Notes under the pieces: model-generated
Told to the model about the DNA's origin: nothing
Databases searched by the model: none
Seen by the model: only the letters and a program-made list of their open reading frames with translations
From: Crocinitomix sp044361315
GTDB lineage: Bacteria > Bacteroidota > Bacteroidia > Flavobacteriales_D > Crocinitomicaceae
Length of the DNA: 64,000 nucleotides
Assembly: GCA_044361315.1 (NCBI GenBank)
Contig: JBIKJA010000001.1
Coordinates: 186,001 to 250,000, forward strand
Direction of reading: 5' to 3'
Part shown: one piece after another, positions 38,101 through 45,807 of the stretch
How positions within the stretch are numbered: position 1 is the stretch's first letter
How the letters are laid out: every line of letters starts with the position of its first letter
Program-made: the position numbers and the translations under genes

Positions 38101-38439
38101 GTCTTGAAAAACAAGATTCCCTTTGTTTAAATACAATTTGTCGGAAGTGTTGTTTCCAGTAAAAAAAACATCTTGTAAACCATCATTATTAATATCCCCC
38201 ACAGCAACTCCGCCGCCGTTGTAGATATATTCGAAGTTGTAATAATTCTGAGCTTCTGTTTCAGTAACAGTATTTGCAAATGTGATATTGGATCGACTTT
38301 CAGGAACAAGTTCAAATCCCATCGCATGATTTGCAAGGTCAGCAGTTGAATTGGAAGCATCGGTAGCATCGCCACTTCCACAGCTATTTAAACCCAACAA
38401 CACATACAAACACGCGATTAAGTAGGTGAATTTTTTCAT
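35134..38439 (-). CDS. FG-GAP/VCBS repeat lipoprotein with ASPIC/UnbV domain (paralogue 2)
   Basis: 1101 residues. Signal peptide with lipobox Cys20 (LLGLNSCGSGD), then acidic Ser/Asp. FG-GAP units with calcium-type loops run throughout (GDINNDGLQDVFFTGN, DYDNDGDLDLYVLN, DFDNDGQKDLFVTNGYRRE), with the ASPIC/UnbV segment near residues 540-590 (LQVSRGYISSVEGILHFGLG). It is closely similar to paralogue 1 along its whole length, including the CYPVRGRQCSSEQMPFIKDKFPTYSDFATADL block near residue 930, so the two arose by duplication. The leader carries a 14-bp inverted repeat. A degenerate third copy begins about 180 bases upstream. Confidence 0.88.
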   Translation of the reverse strand: MKKFTYLIACLYVLLGLNSCGSGDATDASNSTADLANHAMGFELVPESRSNITFANTVTETEAQNYYNFEYIYNGGGVAVGDINNDGLQDVFFTGNNTSDKLYLNKGNLVFQDITKTAFQFDMASGWHTGTNMVDINGDGWLDIYVCQSGNTTDRSKMENLLFVNNKDNTFTEKGKEFGVNCNRRSTHSAFFDYDNDGDLDLYVLNHPLIDSKIIFSNEELKKSMLEGEDADVLLRNDNGVFVDVSEQAGISSCTYGLGIAVSDLDNDGFSDIYISSDYNDPDFLYSNNGDGTFSEEIKEKTQHVSNFSMGNEVADINNDGFLDLITLDMASEDHVRSKKNMGGMSSSNFWNTVNNGFHHQYMFNSLQLNNGNGTFSDIGQLAGISKTDWSWAALLADFDNDGQKDLFVTNGYRREMRDNDYNRSFDTRKMANALGDFKDELAQVPTTKIENYIFKNEGNLKFKKMTADWGLNIPINSNGAAYADLDNDGDLDLLLNNMEDKASLFENKLAGEKKRFLRVKIGGYGKNTQALGAKVTLHTSEGIQYQELQVSRGYISSVEGILHFGLGDAQVEKVTVQWPDGTILEKISPQANSTITLNYKEGKKGRLPKKTEATLFRDITDSLLNFVHSEAPFDDFKSEVLLPNKLSQSGPFIATGDVNGDGMEDLYISGALGKSGKMYVQTAGGFKEQTGPWQKETKREEMDALFFDADGDKDMDLYVVSGGNEYFYDSPFLIDQLYLNDGKGNFTNKSDQLPQIPRGGQSVTAGDYDNDGDLDLFVGGRQIPGYYPYVPKSYLYQNNKGVFTDVTPQSPQLEGPGLVTDALFDDFNKDGDLDLVVVGEWMPVSFFENNKGVFSNVTDLYNSSKDIGWWYSIEKGDFNKDGRMDYVVGNLGENNKFHPTKERPLELYCHDFDENGTNDIVLGEYQNNICYPVRGRQCSSEQMPFIKDKFPTYSDFATADLSKIYGKEKLEKALHFSVTSFSSVVFMSQKEGYQINQLPIYCQFGPINRTIVQDINKDGNLDAVVAGNNFGVEIETIRYDGGRGAVLLGDGKGNFKQLSPTESGFFENKDCKDMAMLEVKGKTILITVSNQAKAKTFLLK

Positions 38440-38456
38440 ATTTAACCTAAGGCGTA

Positions 38457-38506
38457 TATTCGCAATTATTCAACGTACATTTTTACGGGTCAAATAATTG
38501 CGAATA
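38457..38506 (-). promoter_or_regulatory. long inverted repeat upstream of ASPIC/UnbV paralogue 2
   Basis: Perfect 14-bp arms TATTCGCAATTATT (38457-38470) and AATAATTGCGAATA (38493-38506) with a 22-base spacer, 18 bases before the ATG at 38439. The minus-strand spacer contains TACGTTGA, a weak -7 look-alike. It could be a leader hairpin or a two-site operator. No T-run follows, so not an ordinary terminator. Confidence 0.5.
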
Positions 38507-38616
38507 GACTAAAATAAAATTGATTGCAAACAAATATAGTTTTTTCAACTAACTTTTACTCAGGATACTCAGTTTTTTTTTAAACTTCTTAAATAAGTTA
38601 AAAATTGCTTGAGATT

Positions 38617-39390
38617 TTATTTCTTTAAGAGAAAAGTTTTTGCCTTGGGTTGGGGATAATTGTATAAAGTTCCCATTTCAATCGCCTAATAAAACCGGGC
38701 AGCACACTACGTTATAGCGAATCGTTTCAATTTAGACTCCAAAATTATTTCCGGCTACCACCGCATCTAAATTCTCATCCTTTTTAATAGCTTTAACATT
38801 CGTTCGATTGATCGGCTCAAATTGGCAATAAACGGGTAATTGGTTAATTTGATATCCTTCCTTTTGGCTCATATAAACCACCGAAATAAGAATAGTCGCC
38901 GAAAAAAACAAGGCTTTTTCTAAATTCTCTTGTCCATAAATTTTTTCAACAAATCGGCCGTAGCAAAATCCGAATAGGTTGGGAATTTAACTTTGATAAA
39001 TGGCATTTGTTCAGATGAACATTGGCGACCACGAACAGGGTAACATATATTATTTTGATATTCTCCCGACACAATGTCATTGGTACCATTTCCATCAAAA
39101 TCGTGGCAATATAATTCTAAAGGCTGTTCATTGGAAGGGTGAAACTTATTGTTTTCTTCAATATTCCCAACAATCGCAATTGCGACAACACCACGGCTGT
39201 AGATATCCTCGTATAAATAATAATTAAATGTCTCAGTTTCTTTGATGGAAATAATGAAATTAATTAATGACGGATAGGCACTTACATGGACAAAACCCAT
39301 CACTCCAGACAATGAATCATTTTCACCACCCCCATTAGCATTATCAACCCTCGAATTGACCGAGAAAAGTAAAAACAGAGCCCCAAAAAG
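38617..39390 (-). pseudogene. degenerate third ASPIC/UnbV lipoprotein copy
   Basis: The minus strand encodes a signal-peptide remnant (LFGALFLLFSVNSR; the lipobox Cys is Arg), then residues matching the N-terminal start (ETETFNYYLYEDIYSRG), fused directly to sequence that in paralogue 2 begins near residue 886 (GNIEENNKFHPSNEQPLELYCHDFDGNGTNDI). About 2.4 kb of the middle is missing. Further damage: two extra A bases in GAAAAAATTTATGG shift the frame; a TAA replaces GAG in NNFGV-E-IETIRY; and roughly 90 bases between two GGTTGG copies in paralogue 2 (35166 and 35254) are lost. The frame resumes to a KAKTFLLKK end at 38617. No ATG precedes the remnant; a stop lies just upstream. Confidence 0.9.
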
Positions 39391-39509
39391 TTATACAATT
39401 CGATTCAAACTCGGTAAAATTGCTGAAATCAAATATACTACAAAAGATTTGGATTCTGTGAACACATCGTTTTACAAAATAAAGGGGTATTTATACTTTT
39501 GATCAAGCA

Positions 39510-42164
39510 TTATAGCATTGCTTCATAAATCATTTGGTGCGCACGTTTACGAATTCCGTATTGATAAATTCGGTTATTCATTTTTGGATAAACTCGGTTG
39601 GCTAGAAAGATATAAGTAATGTGATTTACCGGATCCATCCAAATACATGTGCCCGTGAAACCTGTATGACCGTAAGTTCCCATTGGAGCGGATTCAGCGC
39701 AGCCAAATGCAGCTGTGTTGATAGAAGGTTTGTTAAACCCTAATCCACGGAATGAATTTGGTTGGGAGCTTGTAAAAAGAGTGACCGTTTCGGGCGACAT
39801 AAATTGTGTTCCATTATAAGTGCCTTTTTGAAGCAATAATTCACCTAAGACTGCCAAATCGTTGGCGGTAGTAAAGATTCCTGCATTACCTGCAATTCCC
39901 CCATAAAGTGCAGCGTTTGGGTCATGAACATAGCCTTGCAACACTTGATTTCTCCAAAAAGTTTCATTTTCGGAGGGTACTATTTCATTTTTATCGAAAT
40001 AATCTAATGGCTTATATTTGGTACGATTCATTCCCAACGGAAGATATAATTTATCGTACAAAAGTTTGGCAAATAAATCTTGATTTTTTAATTGGTTTTT
40101 TGACAATCGATAGCCATATTTTGATGGATTTGAATGTAAAATCGATTTAAAAATTAAATACAAAACATTCATATTTACATCACTGTATTTATAGGCTTTC
40201 GATGGATCAACTTTGGTTTGATTTAGTTTCAACCACAAAGAATCAAGATAACATACTTCGAGATAATAATTTTCTGCCACCTCGACAGAAAAAGCAGAAT
40301 CTGGACGATCACAATAAAATTTATCAAATCTTCCTACTTGATTATTGGTATAATTAATATATTTCATAATTGGAATCCCAGACGGAAGCCCACTTTTATG
40401 AACAAAAAGTTCTCGAAACGTAATATTGGCAAGCGTACTTGGCCCTTTCAAATACTCTCTCAATGAATCAGGAAGATATGTGTGCAAACTATCGGTGATT
40501 TTATAACCGTTAAGGTCATATAAGAGCATTCCAACCATAGTGGTCGCAACTACTTTGGTTAACGATGCTACATCGTATAAAGATTGCGGCGTCACCAATT
40601 TATTGCCATCGTATGCATGTTTACCAAAAGCTTTATCGTACACAATACAACCATCCTTCGCCACCAAAACCTGGCATCCAGGAAAGGCCTTTCCTGCTAT
40701 GGCTGTATTCACCATTTGGTCAATTATTTGCAACGAATCTTTACTTAAACCGCAAAAAACAGGTTCCGTTCTAGCCAATTTAAGTTTGGAAATTTTAACC
40801 CCTGTTTTTAACGCACCATCCGATACAAAATCAGCCTCAACCGGAATATTTCCAACTAATTGCTGAAGAAAAATCGAATAATCTTGGTTGTCAAGCTTTA
40901 AATAAAACACCAAATTTGGAGTGTTTTTTACAACCGAAAAATTCGCAGGATTTGAGAAAAAAATGATCGTATTATCAGATTTCTTAATCTTATTGAGGGC
41001 AATTTTAGCTTCCTTAGACAAGGTGTCCGGAAGAACTATAAGTTTGGTTCCAGATTCTTTAGTGATTTTATCAATTGACACGTTAATGTCTTTCAAATAA
41101 GCGGTGCACTTTAGTCCCGATTTAATCTGAGGATCAATTTTTAAATTTTCATTTGCGTAGATTTTAAATGATGATTTGATTGGAATCAAATCACTTTTAT
41201 TTGAAATAACAGAGGTGGAGCCTGCCAAAAGACGTTGCTTAACGAATAATTTTTTTTCTTTAATTCGAGAAAGAACCTCGCCCCCAATTAATTTTTGTTT
41301 CGCTCTTAAAATTCGTTTTGAACTTTTATGAAAATCTTCTAGTTCCTCATCGGAAATTTTCCAGTCGGAAAAAGGCAATGAAATTGAATTTTCATCCAAT
41401 TTCAAATAGATATAATCGGCACCACCTTTCAATTGCCTATTTGCTGCCTTTTTGTCCACTTTTGATAAAAAAATTCCTTCAAATTTGTGAGCCGAACGTG
41501 TTAGATTGAGTTGAATCGTGTCATAAGCAGAAAGTTCTAATTTCACTAAATGTTTGGCTATCGGGAGCGTTTTAAAAAACAAATCAAAATCTCGTTTAAT
41601 AAACTTATCTGAAAATGAATTCGTTATGAATTGAATTCCCGATTTTTCATGCCATTTTTCATACCATTCAGTAAATTGAGGAACAGGCTGAAAAGATGGT
41701 CCAAATTCGATCATCCCAATTCGATCGTTGGTAAAAATCTCTTGCCATTTTTCATTTCTATTTTCTTCAGATACCTGCCAAAAGGGGTATTCCGGCAATT
41801 CTAAATAGTCAAAATAATTAACGAAATAGATGGGTTGAATGATTGGTAGGATATCTAAACGAGTTTTTAATTTGGAAACACTGTCAGCATCCCACCCGCA
41901 AAAGTTTAAACCTCCAGGTTCGTTAAAAACAATCCAATTTGCTAAACTATCTAGATTTTCTTGATAACTTGGCGGCACTTCTAAAATAAAATGTTGGTAA
42001 TATTCTTGTTTATCTGAAAAGTTTATTAAAATGGAGTCTGCGGATTCACTGGCTTGAATTTCTTGGATAGACTTAGGATCTACTAAAACAGTTTCATCGT
42101 TACAGCCCAAAAAAATTATTAAGAAAAAAAAGCAGCTTATTTTAACCCAATTGCGTACTTTCAT
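39510..42164 (-). CDS. lipoprotein with degenerate GH3-like region and class C serine hydrolase domain
   Basis: 884 residues. Lipobox Cys21 (IIFLGCNDETVLVD), with CNDE after it suiting a surface-export signal. The N-terminal half follows the layout of GH3 beta-N-acetylglucosaminidase fusions seen in Bacteroidota: GGADYIYLKLDENSISLPF then SDEELEDFHKSSKRILRAK. At the expected catalytic-Asp site the sequence reads FEGIFLSKVDKKA instead of F-D-G-x-x-x-T/S-D, so the glycosidase is probably inactive. The C-terminal half (from about residue 490) is a class C beta-lactamase fold: ASLTK (S-x-x-K), YSDVN (Y-x-N-like), and YGHTGFTGT. Probable cell-envelope peptidase or esterase. It starts 38 bases after a type-B surface protein and may share its transcript. 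Confidence 0.85.
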   Translation of the reverse strand: MKVRNWVKISCFFFLIIFLGCNDETVLVDPKSIQEIQASESADSILINFSDKQEYYQHFILEVPPSYQENLDSLANWIVFNEPGGLNFCGWDADSVSKLKTRLDILPIIQPIYFVNYFDYLELPEYPFWQVSEENRNEKWQEIFTNDRIGMIEFGPSFQPVPQFTEWYEKWHEKSGIQFITNSFSDKFIKRDFDLFFKTLPIAKHLVKLELSAYDTIQLNLTRSAHKFEGIFLSKVDKKAANRQLKGGADYIYLKLDENSISLPFSDWKISDEELEDFHKSSKRILRAKQKLIGGEVLSRIKEKKLFVKQRLLAGSTSVISNKSDLIPIKSSFKIYANENLKIDPQIKSGLKCTAYLKDINVSIDKITKESGTKLIVLPDTLSKEAKIALNKIKKSDNTIIFFSNPANFSVVKNTPNLVFYLKLDNQDYSIFLQQLVGNIPVEADFVSDGALKTGVKISKLKLARTEPVFCGLSKDSLQIIDQMVNTAIAGKAFPGCQVLVAKDGCIVYDKAFGKHAYDGNKLVTPQSLYDVASLTKVVATTMVGMLLYDLNGYKITDSLHTYLPDSLREYLKGPSTLANITFRELFVHKSGLPSGIPIMKYINYTNNQVGRFDKFYCDRPDSAFSVEVAENYYLEVCYLDSLWLKLNQTKVDPSKAYKYSDVNMNVLYLIFKSILHSNPSKYGYRLSKNQLKNQDLFAKLLYDKLYLPLGMNRTKYKPLDYFDKNEIVPSENETFWRNQVLQGYVHDPNAALYGGIAGNAGIFTTANDLAVLGELLLQKGTYNGTQFMSPETVTLFTSSQPNSFRGLGFNKPSINTAAFGCAESAPMGTYGHTGFTGTCIWMDPVNHITYIFLANRVYPKMNNRIYQYGIRKRAHQMIYEAML

Positions 42165-42202
42165 TCACTTAACATTTATTCAAAGCTAATGATTCCTCCG
42201 AA

Positions 42203-44626
42203 TTATCGAAGTATAGTAATCATTCCTTCGTATTCGTGCACCATTTTTTCACGATCAGTGATCTTTGCGCGATACACCACGACATTATCAGTAATGCCAA
42301 TTCCGTTGTAGGAGCCGTCCCATTTAAAATATTGGTCGGTGGTTTGATAAATCATTTCACCCCAGCGGTTAAAAATTTGAAACTCGAATACAATGCCGCC
42401 TATTAAGCTGATTGAGTAAGTATTATTAAACCTTCCATCATCTGCCGTAAATGAATTTGGCGCGTAAAAATAAAATTCTGGTTTAATGTACAAAGGTTTC
42501 TTTACGGTATCAGAACAACCAATTTCGTTATATGCAATTAAAGTGATTTCGTACCATCCCCAATCATCATAAGTTGAAGTTGGTGAGTGTTCGTTAGAAA
42601 ATTCGCCATTGTCTAAATCCCAATCCCACGTAACGCCTCCAATAGATGTATTTTGGAAAGACACCAAAAGACCTTCCATAGGATCGTTAGAAATCACGTT
42701 AAAATTCGCTTCTGGCCTTATCACTTCAACCGTTGTTGTTCCTTCAATAAAATAGGTGTGACAAGCATCTTCCACTGCGACTTTGTAGGTCGTTGTATAA
42801 GCAGGCGAAACCAAAACTTCCGAAGTTGTTTCACCAGAATGTTCCCAATAATAGGTGTAATCACCCAACCCCTCCGAAGCGATTACCCAAATTTCAGCTG
42901 TATCTCCTGGGCAAATTAATTGATCTGGACTCATTTCGAGTTGGAGCACCGAAGCAATAACTGTTAACGTAATGTCACGAGAAATTTCGGCACCACAACC
43001 ATCGCTAACAATCACTGTGTATGTTGTTGTCACCATTGGAGAAATGTTGATAAAGGGCAATGAAGAAATAAGACCCCCTCCTTCAAACCATTGGTAATTG
43101 TATGTTCCTTCACCACCTCCTGCTTCTGCAGCAAATGTAACAGGTGTGTTTGGACATAGCACTGAAGTATCGTCAGAAGTATTAAGAATTAGTGCGGGGT
43201 AATCAGGAACAGTCACTGTGCCTGAAACAGAAACAGGAATTCCGAGACAAAGGTCATTAATGATCACCGTATAAGTTGTTGTAACGCCAGGACTAACCGT
43301 AATTGTTGGTCCACTTCCGCCTATATCCCAAGCATAGGTATAATCAGGTAAACCACCAGCAACCACCACCGTCAAATCTACCTCATCTCCTGCACAATAA
43401 ACTTCGACATCTTCAATTACCCCCGTTAATGGATTCACATCCTGTATAAAAAGTTCGACCGAAACAAAATTATCTTCGCCACAAGGATCAGGATAGTTTA
43501 ATTCGAGGAGTAGATTTTCGGTGCCTTCAACAAGCGCATCAGATAAAACATCAAAGGTAAATGTAGCTGTTGCTTGCCCAACAATAAAAGAAACATTTGC
43601 AGGAATCCCAGTATAATCAACCAATTCGGTTGCCGAACCACTCACTAAAACAGGCAAGGTTAAAGGTTCATCAGTTTTTGTTCGCGAAACAGTTACTGTT
43701 GCAGATTCGCATCCTTCAGCCATTGTCACACCATCGCCATAGCCGTTTAAGTCTAATGCGGCATTCATTTCAAGTGGTGCGTAACTCGCCAAACTGTTTG
43801 CTTCGAGGTAAATTCCTGAATCGTAAGCCTGATCTCCTGCATCAGCAATGGCAATTTTTAAGTGATAGGTTTCTCCACATTGAACTTTGGCAACGGCTTC
43901 CATTACTTTGGTAAAACCATCGTATTGCACGTAAAACGGACTAGAATCATAAGGTCCATCTGTACCAATTCCGTTTTTAATGTAGTAAAAACAGTTTTGG
44001 CAAGGGCCTGTGTTACTTGGCCCGTTATTGATATTATCGATAGAAACTTCTCCACCACCGCCGGGAATTTGTGCCATATTATAAGTTCCACCAAAACCAG
44101 GACCACTAATGAAAAAGGCAAAAACATCATTAAAACCTTCACCAACAAATTCAGGGTATTCGTCCGAACCAAAAACATATCTAAATCGCACGGTATCACT
44201 TTGAGGAACAAAATCAAACTCAAGAATAGCAGCATTTTCAGTATCCACCCCAGCAATCGCCGTTAATGGCCCATAACCAGGCTCGCCATTTGCTTTTCCA
44301 GACGAACCTGTATCATTAGGTCCGAAAGGGCCTCGTTGTTCACCTCCCAATCCGCTCAATTCGTTTTTAACGGTTCCGGTGGTTAAAATAATTCCACTAC
44401 CCAAACCAATATTTGTTGCTGCACCGTTAAATGAACCAATTGCATCTGGATGACCGGTATAAGAAACGCCAGAAACAGCAACTCCACCTCCTACCAAAAT
44501 ATCCTCTACCAATGCTGTTGGAGACAACGCAGTGGATGTAATGAGCTGATTGAATGACGACAAACCTGTTAGCATCAAACAACAGAACAAAGATATTTTG
44601 ATTTTTATCGTCACGTTTTGTTTCAC
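42203..44626 (-). CDS. choice-of-anchor-L surface protein with type-B sorting domain
   Basis: 807 residues. Signal peptide at 1-26 (LMLTGLSS). Residues about 30-275 are a choice-of-anchor-L domain, with GIILTTGTVKNELSG, LEFDFVPQSDTVRFRYVFGSDEYPEFVGEGFNDVFAFFISGP and CGETYHLKIAIADAGDQAYDSGIYLEANS split over this region. A Calx-beta-like unit follows (about 300-385), then Ig/PKD-like units (400-700). The last 85 residues are the type-B sorting domain (FYAPNSFTADDGRFNNTYS, IFNRWGEMIYQTTD, KWDGSYNG). A secreted surface protein, probably involved in adhesion. Ligand unknown. Confidence 0.9.
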   Translation of the reverse strand: MKQNVTIKIKISLFCCLMLTGLSSFNQLITSTALSPTALVEDILVGGGVAVSGVSYTGHPDAIGSFNGAATNIGLGSGIILTTGTVKNELSGLGGEQRGPFGPNDTGSSGKANGEPGYGPLTAIAGVDTENAAILEFDFVPQSDTVRFRYVFGSDEYPEFVGEGFNDVFAFFISGPGFGGTYNMAQIPGGGGEVSIDNINNGPSNTGPCQNCFYYIKNGIGTDGPYDSSPFYVQYDGFTKVMEAVAKVQCGETYHLKIAIADAGDQAYDSGIYLEANSLASYAPLEMNAALDLNGYGDGVTMAEGCESATVTVSRTKTDEPLTLPVLVSGSATELVDYTGIPANVSFIVGQATATFTFDVLSDALVEGTENLLLELNYPDPCGEDNFVSVELFIQDVNPLTGVIEDVEVYCAGDEVDLTVVVAGGLPDYTYAWDIGGSGPTITVSPGVTTTYTVIINDLCLGIPVSVSGTVTVPDYPALILNTSDDTSVLCPNTPVTFAAEAGGGEGTYNYQWFEGGGLISSLPFINISPMVTTTYTVIVSDGCGAEISRDITLTVIASVLQLEMSPDQLICPGDTAEIWVIASEGLGDYTYYWEHSGETTSEVLVSPAYTTTYKVAVEDACHTYFIEGTTTVEVIRPEANFNVISNDPMEGLLVSFQNTSIGGVTWDWDLDNGEFSNEHSPTSTYDDWGWYEITLIAYNEIGCSDTVKKPLYIKPEFYFYAPNSFTADDGRFNNTYSISLIGGIVFEFQIFNRWGEMIYQTTDQYFKWDGSYNGIGITDNVVVYRAKITDREKMVHEYEGMITILR

Positions 44627-44664
44627 TTTAAAATAGGTCGAAGTTTAAATGTGCTTCCCCTACT

Positions 44665-44672
44665 CAAATGTA
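44665..44672 (-). promoter_or_regulatory. candidate -7 box for the choice-of-anchor-L gene
   Basis: TACATTTG on the minus strand, 38 bases before the ATG at 44626. No TTG at 17-23 bases upstream (the nearest is 12 away). Confidence 0.5.
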
Positions 44673-44811
44673 CAAATATTATTCCAAACTCTTAAACGTT
44701 TAGATTAAGTTTTAGTTGTCCAAAAATTGGAAAAAATGAGGGAAGTGTATGAATTATTGATTAAAATCAAAATTAGATGACGATCAGCGTGGAAATAACG
44801 TATTATACTTT

Positions 44812-44819
44812 TACATTTG
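44812..44819 (+). promoter_or_regulatory. candidate -7 box for the M23 peptidase gene
   Basis: TACATTTG on the plus strand, ending 10 bases before the GTG start at 44830. Expected leader is only about 4-6 bases. No TTG is found at the -33 position. Confidence 0.5.
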
Positions 44820-44829
44820 TGCGTAAATA

Positions 44830-45681
44830 GTGAGTTGGAAGAAAAAAATAAGTGACTTTTTTAGTCGATCGCGAGAGAAACATAAATTGACCTTTATCGA
44901 TGATGCAACATATCGAGAAAAGTGGAGTTTTTCTGTTTCATCTATGAACCTTGTATCCGTACTTGGCTTGTACACGCTTTTAATTTTTTTTGGGGCACTT
45001 TTATTGTTAAAATTCACTCCCTTAAAGCGAATCATTAGCGATTCGAATGGATTTGAGAATGCGACTACCCTAGCAGAAAACACAAAAAAATTAGATTCAC
45101 TTGCCCAAGTTACAGCGTCGAGGCAATTGTATCTAGATAATTTGAAAACGATCTTGCTGGATTCTGTCAATGTTGACAGTTCTGCTTATCAAGTTTCAAG
45201 AAACACTTTAGAAAATTATCAACCAAAATTTTCTGAGGATCCAGCAGATTCGATTTTAAGAAAAAAGGTAGAATCAGAATCAAGTAGCACCCAAGAACAA
45301 ACGAACGAGAGCCTTGAATTCTTTTTTGCTCCAGTAAATGGATTGGTATCAAGGCCTTTCGACAAAACAAAACGTCATTTTGGTGTTGATGTGGTGACAG
45401 AAAAAGGAGCTCCTATCAAAGCTTGTTTAGAAGGTTCTGTTATTCTGACCGGTTGGGTACAATCTGAGGGAAACATTATTGTTGTGCAACACAAAAGTGA
45501 TTTAATTTCGATTTACAAACATTGCTCATCGATCTTAAAAAAACAAGGTGATAAAGTTCAAGCTGGCGATCCAATTGCGATTGTTGGGAATTCAGGTGAA
45601 AATACGACAGGACCTCACTTACATTTTGAATTGTGGAAACGAGGCACCCAATTAAATCCTGAAAATTACATCTCTTTTTAA
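44830..45681 (+). CDS. M23 family (LytM-type) metallopeptidase
   Basis: 283 residues, starting with GTG. A short cytoplasmic part (HKLTFIDDATYREKWSFSVSSMN) and one membrane helix (about 43-63) match the Bacteroidota M23 endopeptidase layout, which supports the GTG start. The C-terminal M23 domain has the zinc-site set: HFGVD (H and D), YKHCS, and GPHLHFELW (H-x-H). It should cleave peptidoglycan cross-links in the periplasm. The middle linker is Ser-, Asp- and Glu-rich. Upstream of the MMPL transporter, with 126 bases between, in the same direction. Confidence 0.9.
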   Translation: MSWKKKISDFFSRSREKHKLTFIDDATYREKWSFSVSSMNLVSVLGLYTLLIFFGALLLLKFTPLKRIISDSNGFENATTLAENTKKLDSLAQVTASRQLYLDNLKTILLDSVNVDSSAYQVSRNTLENYQPKFSEDPADSILRKKVESESSSTQEQTNESLEFFFAPVNGLVSRPFDKTKRHFGVDVVTEKGAPIKACLEGSVILTGWVQSEGNIIVVQHKSDLISIYKHCSSILKKQGDKVQAGDPIAIVGNSGENTTGPHLHFELWKRGTQLNPENYISF

Positions 45682-45775
45682 GAGATAAAAAGATTGATTC
45701 TTTAGAAAAAGGACCTTTAAGCTATTGTTTTAGTATAAATTTCGATTTAATGAGTTTTTATCGCATTGCATTGAT

Positions 45776-45783
45776 TACATTTG
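45776..45783 (+). promoter_or_regulatory. candidate -7 box for the MMPL transporter gene
   Basis: TACATTTG, ending 25 bases before the ATG at 45808. No TTG at the right spacing. Confidence 0.45.
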
Positions 45784-45807
45784 TTACCTTTTAAATGATT
45801 TTCGTGT

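Noticed and set aside
39380..39502. Plus-strand run of about 40 codons ending in a stop before the serine hydrolase gene
   Set aside because: Could be a gene remnant, but it has no start, no family match and partly overlaps the pseudogene, so chance is as likely.
43862..44266. 134-residue plus-strand reading frame inside the choice-of-anchor-L gene
   Set aside because: Antisense to a strong gene; no domain or signal.
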